A stretch of DNA of 43,694 nt, from contig NZ_JAAIVC010000015.1 of the NCBI RefSeq assembly GCF_010975005.1, positions 1 through 43,694 on the forward strand, read 5' to 3'. This DNA comes from Caulobacter sp. 17J65-9. Lineage in GTDB: Bacteria > Pseudomonadota > Alphaproteobacteria > Caulobacterales > Caulobacteraceae. Positions 31,079-39,862 of the stretch are shown in pieces. The notes beneath the pieces were generated by a model that did not search any database, was not told where the DNA came from, and saw nothing but the letters and a program-made list of their open reading frames with translations. The first letter of the stretch is position 1. Each line of letters begins with the position of its first letter. Position numbers and translations under genes: made by a program.

Positions 31079-32083
31079 ATGAAGCTCGCCTCTCTAAAGT
31101 CCGGCCGCGACGGCCGGCTCGTCGTCGTGTCGGAAGACCTGGCCTGGTACACCGACGCCTTCCTGATCGCGCGCACCCTGCAGGAGGCGCTGGACGACTG
31201 GGCGCGCTGCGAGCCGCTGCTGCGCGGCCTGGCCGAGAGCCTGGAGCACGGCGCCGTGCCGCGCGGCCGCTTCCATGAACGCGAAGCCGCCTCGCCCCTG
31301 CCCCGCGCCTACCAGTGGGCCGACGGCTCGGCCTACGTGAACCACGTGGCCCTGGTGCGGAAGGCGCGCAACGCCGAGATGCCCGACAGCTTCTGGACCG
31401 ATCCGCTGATGTACCAGGGCGCCTCGGACGGCTTCCTGGCTCCGCGCGATCCGATCCCGCTGGCCGACGAGGCCTGGGGCTGCGACCTGGAAGCCGAGAT
31501 CGCCGTGATCGTCGGCGATGTGAAGCAAGGCGCCTCGCGCGAAGAGGCCCTGGCGGCCGTGCGCCTGGTCGGCCTGGTCAACGACGTCTCGCTCCGCAAC
31601 CTGATCCCGGGCGAACTGGCCAAGGGCTTCGGCTTCGTGCAGTCCAAGCCGGCCTCGGCCCTGTCGCCGGTCTACGTCACCCCCGACGCGCTGGGCGCGC
31701 GCTGGAACGACGGCAAGCTGCACGGCGCCCTGCTGGTCCAGCTGAACGGCGAGGAGTTCGGCCGCGCCGACGCCGGCGTCGACATGACCTTCGACTTCGG
31801 CACCCTGATCGCCCACGCCGCCAAGACCCGCGACCTGTGCGCCGGCACGGTGATCGGCTCCGGCACGGTGTCCAACCGCGACGCCGACGGCGGCCCGGGC
31901 AAGCCGGTGAAGGCCGGCGGCCTCGGCTACTCCTGCATCGCCGAAGTGCGCATGGTCGAGACCATCCTGGGCGGCAAGCCCGAGACGCCGTTCCTGAAGC
32001 GCGGCGACCAGGTGCGCATCGAAATGCTCGATGAGAAAGGCCACAGCCTGTTCGGCGCGATCGAACAGACGGTGGCCGGCTGA
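31079..32083 (+). CDS. fahA: Fumarylacetoacetate hydrolase
   Basis: FahA splits fumarylacetoacetate to fumarate and acetoacetate, the last step of tyrosine degradation. The 334-residue product has the small N-terminal SH3-like part (MKLASLKSGRDGRLVVVSED), then the catalytic domain: EIAVIVGDVKQGAS with CDLEAEIA (two metal-binding Glu), LVNDVSLRN (Asp), KGFGFVQSKPASAL and the C-terminal SGTVSNRD, GYSCIAE, and FLKRGDQVRIEM. These are the signatures of the bacterial fumarylacetoacetase group in COG0179. A GGAGG ribosome site lies just before the ATG. Together with hppD and hmgA it gives the pathway except for the isomerase step. Confidence 0.93.
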   Translation: MKLASLKSGRDGRLVVVSEDLAWYTDAFLIARTLQEALDDWARCEPLLRGLAESLEHGAVPRGRFHEREAASPLPRAYQWADGSAYVNHVALVRKARNAEMPDSFWTDPLMYQGASDGFLAPRDPIPLADEAWGCDLEAEIAVIVGDVKQGASREEALAAVRLVGLVNDVSLRNLIPGELAKGFGFVQSKPASALSPVYVTPDALGARWNDGKLHGALLVQLNGEEFGRADAGVDMTFDFGTLIAHAAKTRDLCAGTVIGSGTVSNRDADGGPGKPVKAGGLGYSCIAEVRMVETILGGKPETPFLKRGDQVRIEMLDEKGHSLFGAIEQTVAG

Positions 32084-32116
32084 TCTAAGTCACACGCGAG
32101 GCCGGGGGGCCCTCAC

Positions 32117-32632
32117 ATGCACGTTTCCACGTCGACGCCGCAGTACCTGCCGTATCTGATCCCTGTGGCGGTGGTCGCCCTGATCGTCCTGCGCAACCGC
32201 CGCGAGCGGCGTCTGCGGCTGGAGCTGATGTGGATCCTGCCGGCCTTCATGCTGCTGGCCGCGGGCGCGGCGCTGATCTACGCGCCGGGTCCGCACCCCG
32301 GCCCGGCCGCCATGGTCGGGCTGGCCGGCGCGCTCGCGCTGGGCGCCGTGCTGGGCTGGGTGCGCGGACGCACCATCCACATCCAGCACGATCCGGAGAC
32401 CGGCGCGCTGACCGCCAAGGCCTCGCCGCTGGGGATGATCCTGATCCTCGCCATGTTCGCCATCCGCTACCCGCTGTCGCTGTACGCGCGGGCGCACCCC
32501 GAAGCCCTGCACGTCAGCCCGACCATCCTGGCCGACGGCTTCCTGCTGTTCGCGGTCGGCCTGATCCTGGCCCAGCGGGTCGAGGTAGCCCTGCGCGCCC
32601 ACAAGCTGATGAGCGCGCCGGCCGCGGCCTGA
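32117..32632 (+). CDS. CcdC/DUF1453-like membrane protein
   Basis: A 171-residue inner-membrane protein with four or five helices: QYLPYLIPVAVVALIVLRNR at the start, LMWILPAFMLLAAGAALIYA, GLAGALALGAVLGWVRGRTI, LGMILILAMFAIRYPLSLYA and DGFLLFAVGLILAQRVEVAL. The text GWVRGRTIHIQHDPETGALT resembles the loop of CcdC-type (DUF1453) proteins, whose role is poorly known. It starts 33 bases after fahA and ends 6 bases before the hydrolase gene, so it may be read from the same message. Confidence 0.7.
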   Translation: MHVSTSTPQYLPYLIPVAVVALIVLRNRRERRLRLELMWILPAFMLLAAGAALIYAPGPHPGPAAMVGLAGALALGAVLGWVRGRTIHIQHDPETGALTAKASPLGMILILAMFAIRYPLSLYARAHPEALHVSPTILADGFLLFAVGLILAQRVEVALRAHKLMSAPAAA

Positions 32633-32638
32633 CGGCCC

Positions 32639-33466
32639 ATGCCTGAGACGCGCTTCACCGCCTCGGGCGTGCGCCTGCGCGAACGCGGCCGCCGGCCCGG
32701 CGAGCTGAACTGGCTGCTGCTGCCCGGCGGCCCCGGCATCGGGTCCGAGAGCCTGACCGAGCTGGCCGACGCCCTGAGCGTCCCCGGAACCGTCTGGCTG
32801 GTCGACCTGCCGGGCGACGGCTCCAACCAGCCGGCCGACGGCGCGACCCCGATCTTCGAGAACTGGCCCCACGTCCTGCTCGAAGCCGCCCAGGCCCTCC
32901 CGAACGTGGTGTTCGCGGGCCATTCCACGGGCGGGATGTACCTGCTGTCGGTCCCCGAGCTGGAAGCGCACCTCGTCGGCCTGGCGCTGCTGGACGCCGC
33001 CCCGGACGCCGCCTGGCACGCGCGCTTCGTCGAGATGACGCGCCGCCATCCCCTGCCCGCCGTCGAGGCCGCGTCGGCCGCCTACGAACGCTCCGGCCGC
33101 GACGAGGACATCGCCGCGATCACGGTCGCCTCGGCCGAATGGAATTTCAGCCCGCGCGGCCTGGAGGCCGGGCGCGCGCTCCTGGCCCGCATGCCCTACA
33201 GCGGCGCCTCGATCGCCTGGTCGGAGGCCAACTTCGACCACGTCTACGAGGCGGCCTGGTTTCCCGCCGAGCTGCCCACCCTGCGACTGGCCGGCGACGA
33301 CGACCGCATCGTCTGGCGGGGCGGCTGGGACGAGCCGCGCTTCAACGGGCCCAACGTCGTGGTGAGGCGCATTCCCGACGCCGGACACTTCCCGTGGATC
33401 GAGGACCCGCAGGCCGTCGCGGCCGCCTTCGACGAGCTCGCACGCCGGATCCAGGCTTTGCGTTGA
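32639..33466 (+). CDS. Alpha/beta hydrolase
   Basis: A 275-residue alpha/beta-hydrolase. The oxyanion region is LLLPGGPGIGS (27-36). The nucleophile elbow is AGHSTGGM (Ser96). The acid is Asp in LAGDDDRIVW and the His is in PDAGHFPWIEDP near residue 250. No signal peptide is present, so it is cytoplasmic. A PGGPG start of this kind is seen in proline iminopeptidase-like and epoxide-hydrolase-like members, but the substrate cannot be told. The stop codon overlaps the -35 element of the tRNA-Leu promoter. Confidence 0.88.
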   Translation: MPETRFTASGVRLRERGRRPGELNWLLLPGGPGIGSESLTELADALSVPGTVWLVDLPGDGSNQPADGATPIFENWPHVLLEAAQALPNVVFAGHSTGGMYLLSVPELEAHLVGLALLDAAPDAAWHARFVEMTRRHPLPAVEAASAAYERSGRDEDIAAITVASAEWNFSPRGLEAGRALLARMPYSGASIAWSEANFDHVYEAAWFPAELPTLRLAGDDDRIVWRGGWDEPRFNGPNVVVRRIPDAGHFPWIEDPQAVAAAFDELARRIQALR

Positions 33467-33490
33467 CCGGCGCGCGCGCGGCGCTAGAGT
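33463..33490 (+). promoter_or_regulatory. Housekeeping promoter of tRNA-Leu
   Basis: TTGACCG (33463-33469), 13 bases, GCTAGAGT (33483-33490), a good match to the Caulobacter sigma-73 pattern TTGACGS-N10-14-GCTANAWC. Transcription would begin near 33497, about 13 bases before the tRNA. The -35 box covers the stop codon of the hydrolase gene. Confidence 0.65.
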
Positions 33491-33509
33491 GCGCGCCCTT
33501 CGGCCCCGT

Positions 33510-33593
33510 GCCCCGGTGGCGAAATGGTAGACGCGGGAGACTCAAAATCTCTTGCCGCAAGGCGTGCTGGTTCGAGTCCGGCCCGGGGCACCA
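33510..33593 (+). tRNA. tRNA-Leu (anticodon CAA)
   Basis: An 84-base tRNA. The acceptor stem pairs GCCCCGG (33510-33516) with CCGGGGC (33583-33589), then discriminator A and an encoded CCA. The D arm contains GCGAAATGGTAGACGC. The anticodon loop is CTCAAAA, giving anticodon CAA (reads UUG). A long variable arm (TTGCCGCAAGGCGT), as expected for a class II leucine tRNA, is followed by the T loop GGTTCGAGTCC. The encoded CCA and the length agree with bacterial tRNA-Leu. A promoter-like element lies just upstream. Confidence 0.97.
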
Positions 33594-33729
33594 AAATTCC
33601 CGCACCCCGCGCGGAGCGAAACATTAATTTTCGCGTTCCACGGGAAGCGTGGCGGAACTTGGCCCCAACCTGCACTGTTATTCGAACCGGATGCATGGTT
33701 AACATGCGAGGGGAGACAGGGGGGACGCT

Positions 33730-34620
33730 ATGCGACGCTCAAAGAGCATCGCGGCGGTTCTGGGGGGCGCGGGCCTAGGATTGGTCTGTGTGGCCGCCGT
33801 AACGATCTGGGCGCACGGCGGCGCGACCGCCGACGAGCCCCTGCCCGATGACGAACTGATCACCGCCGGCGTCAGCGAAGCGCCCCCGTTCCTGACCTCC
33901 GCCACCGCCGCGCCGATCGCCGAAACCACCAGCGCCGTCTCCGCCGGCACGCCGGCCGCCCCAGTGGAATGGGTGCAGGAAGGCGTCCGCGAGATCGACG
34001 CCGCCACCGCCCCCGCCCTGCGCCAGGCCGAGCGCGTCGCCACCCGCTACGAGCCGCGCCTGAGCGTGCGCATGAACGAGAACGACGAGGGCGTGGCCAC
34101 CGGCTCCGAACTGGCCCTGGCGCTCTCGCCGCAGGCCTCCAAGACCGCCACCTCCTCGCTGGAACAGAAGCTCGACAAGCTGGCCGCGCGCATGGGCGTG
34201 GCCGAGGACTTCGGCCAGAAGCCGCGCTGGGTGGTGTTCGCCGCCAGCGACAACCAGGCGGTCGGCCTGAACATGCTGCGCGGCCGCAAGGGCGAACTGA
34301 AGCGCGCCGGCTTCAGCTCCGAAAAGGTCGCCGCCATCGGCGACGCCCAGGTCGGCGTCGGCTGGCGCAAGGGGCCGTTCCAGGCCGCCCTGTCCTTCGT
34401 CGACCGCAAGATCGCCGCCTTCGGCGAGGACGCCAACGAGCGCTTCCTGGCCTTCACCGTGTCGATCAAGCCGACCCGGCAGAAGTCGGCCGCCCGGCAG
34501 CCGACCCGCACCGGGCCGGAGCCGCAACCCACGCCCGAGCAGGCCGAGCTCCTGCGAGCGCGCGGCCAGGCCCAGGCCCAGGCCCAGTATCGCCCGAGCG
34601 AATCGGCGCCCGAGCGCTGA
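33730..34620 (+). CDS. Envelope-anchored hypothetical protein
   Basis: A 296-residue protein with an N-terminal hydrophobic segment (residues about 8-28, AVLGGAGLGLVCVAAVTIWA) that is a signal anchor or an uncleaved signal. A Pro/Ala/Thr-rich linker (about 35-80) follows. A folded part at about 110-255 has SVRMNENDEGVATGSELALA, LDKLAARMGVAEDF, WVVFAASDNQAVGLNMLRGR, GDAQVGVGWRKGPFQAALSF and FLAFTVSIKPTR, which looks like alternating beta strands of a small outer-membrane-like or periplasmic beta domain. The tail is Arg/Gln-rich. No family is recognised. The GAGGGGAGA before the ATG region is a fair ribosome site. Confidence 0.7.
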   Translation: MRRSKSIAAVLGGAGLGLVCVAAVTIWAHGGATADEPLPDDELITAGVSEAPPFLTSATAAPIAETTSAVSAGTPAAPVEWVQEGVREIDAATAPALRQAERVATRYEPRLSVRMNENDEGVATGSELALALSPQASKTATSSLEQKLDKLAARMGVAEDFGQKPRWVVFAASDNQAVGLNMLRGRKGELKRAGFSSEKVAAIGDAQVGVGWRKGPFQAALSFVDRKIAAFGEDANERFLAFTVSIKPTRQKSAARQPTRTGPEPQPTPEQAELLRARGQAQAQAQYRPSESAPER

Positions 34621-34790
34621 TTCCCCGGGCGTGGCCGCGGCGCCGCGCCACGGCCGCGACATGCCCGCAAGCGCGTGGATTTCCGCGTTCGGCAAGGTCC
34701 CGTAAACCCTGTTGACGCACCCTCCCGCTCAGCCTTGACCGCTAAGGGATTCCCTTGCGATCAAACCTTCCGGAAGCGAGAGGACGGACC

Positions 34791-36590
34791 ATGGGCCTGT
34801 TGGCGCGCGCGCGCAGAGAGCTGAAGTTCACCGGCGGGCTGCAGCGCTTGCTCAAGCGCATCAAGACCATCGACCCGGCTTCCAATCACCTGCTGTGCGA
34901 CGACTGGGAACAGGCGGTGGACCGCTGGCCCGAGAACGTGGCGGTGATCTTCGAGGACCGGCAGATCACCTACCGCGACCTCGACCAGATGGCCAACCGC
35001 TACGCCCACTGGGCGAAGGGGCGCAACATCCGGCGCGGCGACACCGTCGCCCTCTACATGCCCAACCGGATCGAGTACCTGGCCATCTGGCTGGGCCTGT
35101 CCAAGGTCGGCGTGGCCACGGCCCTGATCAACTCGAACCTGACCGGCGGAGCCCTGGCCCACAGCCTGAGCATTTCCGGCGCCGGCCACGTGCTCGCCGA
35201 CTACGAGACCTACGCCGCCTTCGAAGACGTGCGTCACCAGCTGCCGCGCAACGTCATGCTGTGGGTGCTGGGCCTGCGCGCCGAGGGCGAGACCAGCGAC
35301 CGCCGCGGCCTCGACACCGCCGTGAAGGGCGCCAGCGCCGTGCGGCCCGACAAGGGCATGCGCATGGACCTGACGGCCAGCTCGACGGCGCTGTACATCT
35401 ACACCTCGGGCACCACCGGCCTGCCCAAGGCGGCCAAGATCACCCACGCCCGCGCCCAGCTCTACATGCGCGCCTTCGCGGCCGCGACGGCGGCCACGGC
35501 CAGCGACCGGGTCTATGTCTGCCTGCCGCTGTACCACTCGACCGGCGGCCTGTGCGGGGTCGGCGCGGCCCTGCTGAACGGCGGCGCCGTGGTGCTGAAG
35601 AAGCGCTTCTCGGCCAGCCAGTTCTGGCCGGACGTGGTGGACAAGGGCTGCACCATGTTCGTCTACATCGGCGAACTGTGCCGCTATCTGGTGAACTCGC
35701 CGGAGCACGAGCTGGAGCGCAAGCACAAGCTGCGCCTGGCGTTCGGCAACGGCCTGCGCCCGGACATCTGGAAGACCTTCCAGAGCCGCTTCGCCATCCC
35801 CGAGATCCTGGAGTTCTACGGCTCGACCGAAGGCAACGTCTCGCTGTTCAACTTCGACGGCCGCCCCGGCGCGGTCGGCCGCATCCCGGGCTACCTGCGC
35901 AAGAAGTTCGACATCCGGCTGGTGAAGTTCGACATGGAGACCGAGGAGCCGATGCGCGGCGCCAACGGCCTCGCCGTCGAGGCCCGTCCCGGCGAGATCG
36001 GCGAGGCCATCGGCCTGATCGGCACGGACGCGCGCCACGCCTATTCGGGCTACGCCGACAAGGCCGCCTCCGAGAAGAAGATCCTGCGCGACGTCTTCAC
36101 CCGCGGCGACGCCTGGTTCCGCACCGGCGACCTGATGCGTCAGGACTCCGACGGCTACTTCTATTTCGTCGACCGGGTGGGCGACACCTTCCGCTGGAAG
36201 GGCGAGAACGTCTCAACCACCGAGGTGGCCGAGCGGCTCAGCGAAGCCCCCGGCGTGCGCGAGGTGACGGTCTACGGCGTGCCGATCGACGGCATGGAGG
36301 GCAAGGCCGGCATGGCCGCCCTGGTGGTCGACGACGGCTTCCAGATCGAGCGGCTCGGCGCCCACATGGACAGCGAGCTGCCCGCCTACGCGCGGCCGAT
36401 CTTCGTACGCATCCAGACCGACCTGGAGACCACCGGCACCTTCAAGTACCGCAAGGTCGATCTGGCGGCGGACGGCTTCGACCACACCCGCACCAAGGAC
36501 GCCATCTGGTTCCGCGATCCCGAGAAGGGCTGGGTGAAGATGACCGCCCGGGTGCGCGAGAAGCTGCTCAAGGGCGAAGCGCGCGTCTAA
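34791..36590 (+). CDS. FATP-type long-chain acyl-CoA synthetase
   Basis: A 599-residue AMP-forming acyl-CoA synthetase, closest in pattern to the very-long-chain / FATP branch. The P-loop motif is YTSGTTGLPKAAKITHAR (204-221). FYGSTEGNVSLFNFDGRPGA is the FATP-type adenine motif. FRTGDLMRQDSDGYFYFVDR and GDTFRWKGENVSTTEVAERL carry the catalytic hinge and Lys region. It activates long fatty acids with ATP and CoA at the membrane. ATG at 34791 follows AGAGGACGG; the frame from 34755 would add an Arg-rich extension. It stands alone after a 170-base gap, and a small inverted repeat follows its stop. Confidence 0.9.
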   Translation: MGLLARARRELKFTGGLQRLLKRIKTIDPASNHLLCDDWEQAVDRWPENVAVIFEDRQITYRDLDQMANRYAHWAKGRNIRRGDTVALYMPNRIEYLAIWLGLSKVGVATALINSNLTGGALAHSLSISGAGHVLADYETYAAFEDVRHQLPRNVMLWVLGLRAEGETSDRRGLDTAVKGASAVRPDKGMRMDLTASSTALYIYTSGTTGLPKAAKITHARAQLYMRAFAAATAATASDRVYVCLPLYHSTGGLCGVGAALLNGGAVVLKKRFSASQFWPDVVDKGCTMFVYIGELCRYLVNSPEHELERKHKLRLAFGNGLRPDIWKTFQSRFAIPEILEFYGSTEGNVSLFNFDGRPGAVGRIPGYLRKKFDIRLVKFDMETEEPMRGANGLAVEARPGEIGEAIGLIGTDARHAYSGYADKAASEKKILRDVFTRGDAWFRTGDLMRQDSDGYFYFVDRVGDTFRWKGENVSTTEVAERLSEAPGVREVTVYGVPIDGMEGKAGMAALVVDDGFQIERLGAHMDSELPAYARPIFVRIQTDLETTGTFKYRKVDLAADGFDHTRTKDAIWFRDPEKGWVKMTARVREKLLKGEARV

Positions 36591-36637
36591 AGCGCGTTCC
36601 GCAAAAGCGGGTCCGGTTTTGCGGTCAGAGCGCGCTC
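36591..36637. repeat. Short inverted repeat of an alphaproteobacterial intergenic type
   Basis: Directly after the acyl-CoA synthetase stop: AGCGCG, then CCGCAAAA (36599-36606), a GC loop, TTTTGCGG (36617-36624), then CGCGCT. The 8-base-pair stem with outer AGCGCG/CGCGCT arms resembles a small intergenic element I have seen often in alphaproteobacterial genomes, where it is scattered in many copies. It has no long T-run on either strand, although the stem could slow transcription. Confidence 0.5.
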
Positions 36638-36709
36638 AGGCCTAGCCCCGCGCGAAACCGGCCGCGCCGCCTCCGCGTTCAGACCGCGTTCTGAACCGGA
36701 GGACGACGC

Positions 36710-36976
36710 ATGGCTTCGGCCCACCCCACCGTCGACCACGAAGAGATCCAGCGCTGGGCTGAAAAGCACGGCGGCCGCCCCGCCAAGGTCGAGACCGGCG
36801 GGCCGGGCGGCATTCTGCGCCTGGATTTCGGCGAGAAGGATCCGAACCTGACGGAGATCTCCTGGGAGGAGTTCTTCGCGATCTTCGACGACAACGACCT
36901 GGCCCTGCTGCTGCCGCCGGACGCCAAGAGCCGGTTCAACAAGTTCGTCGCCCGCCCCAAGGACCTGCGCCACTAG
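36710..36976 (+). CDS. Small acidic hypothetical protein
   Basis: An 88-residue protein without signal or membrane segment. It reads DHEEIQRWAEKHGGRPAKVE, GGILRLDFGEKDPNLTEISW, EEFFAIFDDNDLALLLPPDA, KSRFNKFVARPKDL. Short proteins with this W...HGG.PA, I.W.EFF..F and F.KFV pattern occur widely and are sometimes labelled as branching-enzyme-like, without support for such activity. GGAGGA lies 6 bases before the ATG, so it is very likely translated. Function unknown. Confidence 0.75.
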   Translation: MASAHPTVDHEEIQRWAEKHGGRPAKVETGGPGGILRLDFGEKDPNLTEISWEEFFAIFDDNDLALLLPPDAKSRFNKFVARPKDLRH

Positions 36977-37010
36977 CGCCCCGACCGCCGGCGCTCCAGC
37001 GGCTAAAGAA

Positions 37011-37040
37011 AAGGCCGGCCGGGATCGCTCCCGGCCGGCC
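37011..37040 (-). terminator. Intrinsic terminator of the TonB-dependent receptor gene
   Basis: A perfect 12-base-pair stem GGCCGGCCGGGA (37013-37024) with TCCCGGCCGGCC (37029-37040) and a TCGC loop. On the minus strand it is followed by TTTTCTTT. It lies 29 bases past the receptor stop and would also close the convergent small gene. Confidence 0.88.
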
Positions 37041-37069
37041 CGCGACGCCCCTGTTCGGGGACGAAGCTC

Positions 37070-39667
37070 TTAGTACTTGATGCGCAGGGTCGCGCCCCAG
37101 GTGCGGGGCTGGCCCAGGAAGGCGTTGTAGGTCTGGGTGTCCAGAGCCCCGTTGTAGTAGTTGCCGCTCGGCTGCAGCGTCGTCTGGAAGGCGGTGCCCT
37201 GCAGCGGCGCGTTGAACACGACCTGGTAGTAGTCCTGGTCGGTCAGGTTCTGACCCCACAGCTCGAAGGTCCAGCGGTCGTCTTCCGAACCGAAGGAGAT
37301 GCGGCCGTTCAGCAGGGTCATGGCGTCCTGCATGCCGGCCGGCAGCAGGTCCGACTTGGTGTTGTATTCGGACGTGTACTTGGCCGACAGGTTGAAGCCC
37401 GCCTTCATGGCGCCGAACGAGTGCTCGTAGGTCACCGCGCCGGTGCTCGACCATTCCGGAGCGAACGACATCTGGGCGCCCGGGAGCAGGCTGAGCGCCG
37501 GGAAGTGGGTCGGATCGTTCAGGTCCGTGGCGGTGAACTTGCCGTACTCGGTCTTGGCGTAGGTCACGCCGCCCTGGAACGACAGGCCCTCGATCGGCGC
37601 GAACCAGATCAGGTCCATGTCGACGCCCTTGGAGGTCAGCTCGGGGATGGTTTCCACGGCGAAGGCGGTGCCGAGGAAGGTGTTGAGCTGGAAGTCCGAG
37701 TACTCTTGCTGGAACAGGGTGGCGTTCAGCAGCAGCGAGTTGTCGAACCAGGTGGTCTTCAGACCCAGTTCGTAGCTGTCGACCATTTCCGGAGCGAAGT
37801 GGGTCGAGGCGTCGGGCACGAAGCCGCCCGGGGTGAGCGACTGCACGCGGTCCAGGTTGAAGCCGCCGCCCTTATAACCACGCGCGTAGGACACGTAGGT
37901 CATGATGTCGTCGTTGAAGCGGTACGACGCCTTCACGGTGCCCGACCATTCGCGCTCTTCGCTCGACTGGTGGGTGATGCGGTTGTTGAACGCCGGGTTG
38001 GTCCAGGGCAGGCAGAGCACGCCCACGGCCGTCTGCTTCTGAGCGGCGGTCAGCGGCAGGTTCTGCCAACGGTTGGTGGCGTAGTTGAACATCGCCGCCG
38101 GGCAGACCGAGTTGTTGGTCGGGTTGGTCTGGTGCGTGTCGAGATCCTTGTCCTCCATCGTGTAGCGGAGGCCCATGGTGATATCGAACGCGTCCGTGAC
38201 GTGCAGGGTGTTGTTGGTGAACAACGCCAGCGTCTTGGAGGTCTGGTCGTAGGTGTCCAGAGCCGACTTGCCGGCCGAGAAGGTCGGGCCCGCGCCGGAC
38301 GGGACCCACGAGGTCAGCACCGGATCGGGGTTCAGGTCGGTGAACGAGCCGGTCAGGATGCCGACCATGCCCGGGTTGGCGCCGCCGCTGAGGATCAGCG
38401 ACAGGTAGGTGTTGTAGTCGCCGCCCAGGTTGTAGGCGTCGGTCCGGCTCAAGTCTTCGCTGGCGTAGAAGCCGCCGACCAGCCAGTCGAGGTGGTCGGT
38501 CGAGCCGGCCAGACGGATTTCCTGGCTGAGGGTGTCGAACGAGAAGCCGTACTCGCCGTTGGCCTCACGATACAGGATGTCGGCGCCCGAATAGTCGATG
38601 TCGTGGCCGTTGGTGGAATCCCAGAACCGGACCGAGGAGATCGAGGTCAGGGTGGCGTTCCAGTTCGGCAGGTCGACGTTGGCTTCGATCGACAGGCCCT
38701 TGTCCTCGACCATCTGCGCGGTGCTGCGGTTCGAGTAGGCCGTGCGCGAGAACGGCAGCATCGGGAAGGTCGGGCCGCCGGCCGGAGCGACGCCCTGGCC
38801 GTTGGCGGTGATCAGCGGGTTGTTCAGGATCGCGGCGGTCGGGCCCGAGCGGACCTGCACCGCGGCGCAGCAGTTTTCTTCGCGCTTGGTGTAGTCGGCG
38901 ATGGCGCGGATCTCGACCGAGTCCGACGGCAGCAGCAGCAGCTGGCCGCGGGCGGTCCAGAAGTTCTGGTCCTGGTCCGAGGTCAGGGTGCGCGGACCGT
39001 CGCCGGTCTTCACGTCGTAGAAGCCGTCACGCTCGCGCTTGGCCACGTACAGGCGGCCGGCCAGCTTGTCGCCGGCGATCGGGCCGGTGATCGAAGCGGC
39101 CGCGCCCAGGGCGCCGTCGCTGCCGGCGGTCAGCTCGCCTTCGGCGCCGAACTCGAACGCCGGAGCCTTGGTCATGACGTTGATGACGCCGGCCGAGGTG
39201 TTCTTGCCGAACAGCGTGCCCTGCGGGCCCTTCAGCACTTCGATGCGCTGCATCTCGCCGAGGTCGCCGAAGCCCACGCCGTTGCGCGGACGATACACGC
39301 CGTCGACCACGACGCCGACCGAGCTCTCCAGGCCCGGGTTGTCGCCGACGGTGCCGACGCCGCGGATGCGGGCGGTGGTGATGGTTTCGCTGGTCGTCGA
39401 GGTGACGGTCAGGCCCGGAGTCAGGATCTGCAGATCCTTGATGTCCTTAACGCCAGCGTTTTCGAGAAGGGTTTCCGACAGCGACGTGACCACGATCGGC
39501 ACGTCCTGCAGGTTCTGTTCGCGCTTCTGAGCGGTGACCACCAGCTCGTCGACCGAGTTGACCTCGTCGTCTTGCGCGTAGGCCGTCCCGGCGTAGCTCG
39601 CACCGGCGGCGAAAGCCGCGAGGACGGCGACCGACGCCGTGCCGCGGAGAATCTTCGTGAAGCGCAT
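37070..39667 (-). CDS. TonB-dependent outer-membrane receptor
   Basis: An 865-residue outer-membrane receptor that takes up a ligand using TonB energy. It has a signal peptide (MRFTKILRGTASVAVLAAFA to AYAQ), then a TonB-box-like VDELVVTAQKREQNLQDVP. The plug domain covers about 45-165 (GVVVDGVYRPRNGVGFGDLG, RIEVLKGPQGTLFGKNTSAG), and the rest is a beta barrel ending in LRIKY with the C-terminal aromatic residue needed for outer-membrane insertion. The plug sequence is of the large group common in Caulobacterales and Sphingomonadales. The ligand is unknown, and no siderophore or polysaccharide gene neighbours it. ATG at 39667 after CAGGAA was chosen over the open frame at 39736. Confidence 0.93.
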   Translation of the reverse strand: MRFTKILRGTASVAVLAAFAAGASYAGTAYAQDDEVNSVDELVVTAQKREQNLQDVPIVVTSLSETLLENAGVKDIKDLQILTPGLTVTSTTSETITTARIRGVGTVGDNPGLESSVGVVVDGVYRPRNGVGFGDLGEMQRIEVLKGPQGTLFGKNTSAGVINVMTKAPAFEFGAEGELTAGSDGALGAAASITGPIAGDKLAGRLYVAKRERDGFYDVKTGDGPRTLTSDQDQNFWTARGQLLLLPSDSVEIRAIADYTKREENCCAAVQVRSGPTAAILNNPLITANGQGVAPAGGPTFPMLPFSRTAYSNRSTAQMVEDKGLSIEANVDLPNWNATLTSISSVRFWDSTNGHDIDYSGADILYREANGEYGFSFDTLSQEIRLAGSTDHLDWLVGGFYASEDLSRTDAYNLGGDYNTYLSLILSGGANPGMVGILTGSFTDLNPDPVLTSWVPSGAGPTFSAGKSALDTYDQTSKTLALFTNNTLHVTDAFDITMGLRYTMEDKDLDTHQTNPTNNSVCPAAMFNYATNRWQNLPLTAAQKQTAVGVLCLPWTNPAFNNRITHQSSEEREWSGTVKASYRFNDDIMTYVSYARGYKGGGFNLDRVQSLTPGGFVPDASTHFAPEMVDSYELGLKTTWFDNSLLLNATLFQQEYSDFQLNTFLGTAFAVETIPELTSKGVDMDLIWFAPIEGLSFQGGVTYAKTEYGKFTATDLNDPTHFPALSLLPGAQMSFAPEWSSTGAVTYEHSFGAMKAGFNLSAKYTSEYNTKSDLLPAGMQDAMTLLNGRISFGSEDDRWTFELWGQNLTDQDYYQVVFNAPLQGTAFQTTLQPSGNYYNGALDTQTYNAFLGQPRTWGATLRIKY

Positions 39668-39862
39668 TTCCTGCCCCGACTTTTGCGCGCCGCATTGGCT
39701 GCGGTCGCGCCGCTCTTTGTTCTTGAAGCCGGCCAAGTCGATCCCTGGACGGATTCTGACTTAATTTGGGTAATCTACGGCGCAGGCGTGAACAAGCGGC
39801 CACGCTTCAACCCGTTGCAGGCTTGCGAATGTTGTGACGCAAATGCACCAGCTTCCGCTAGG

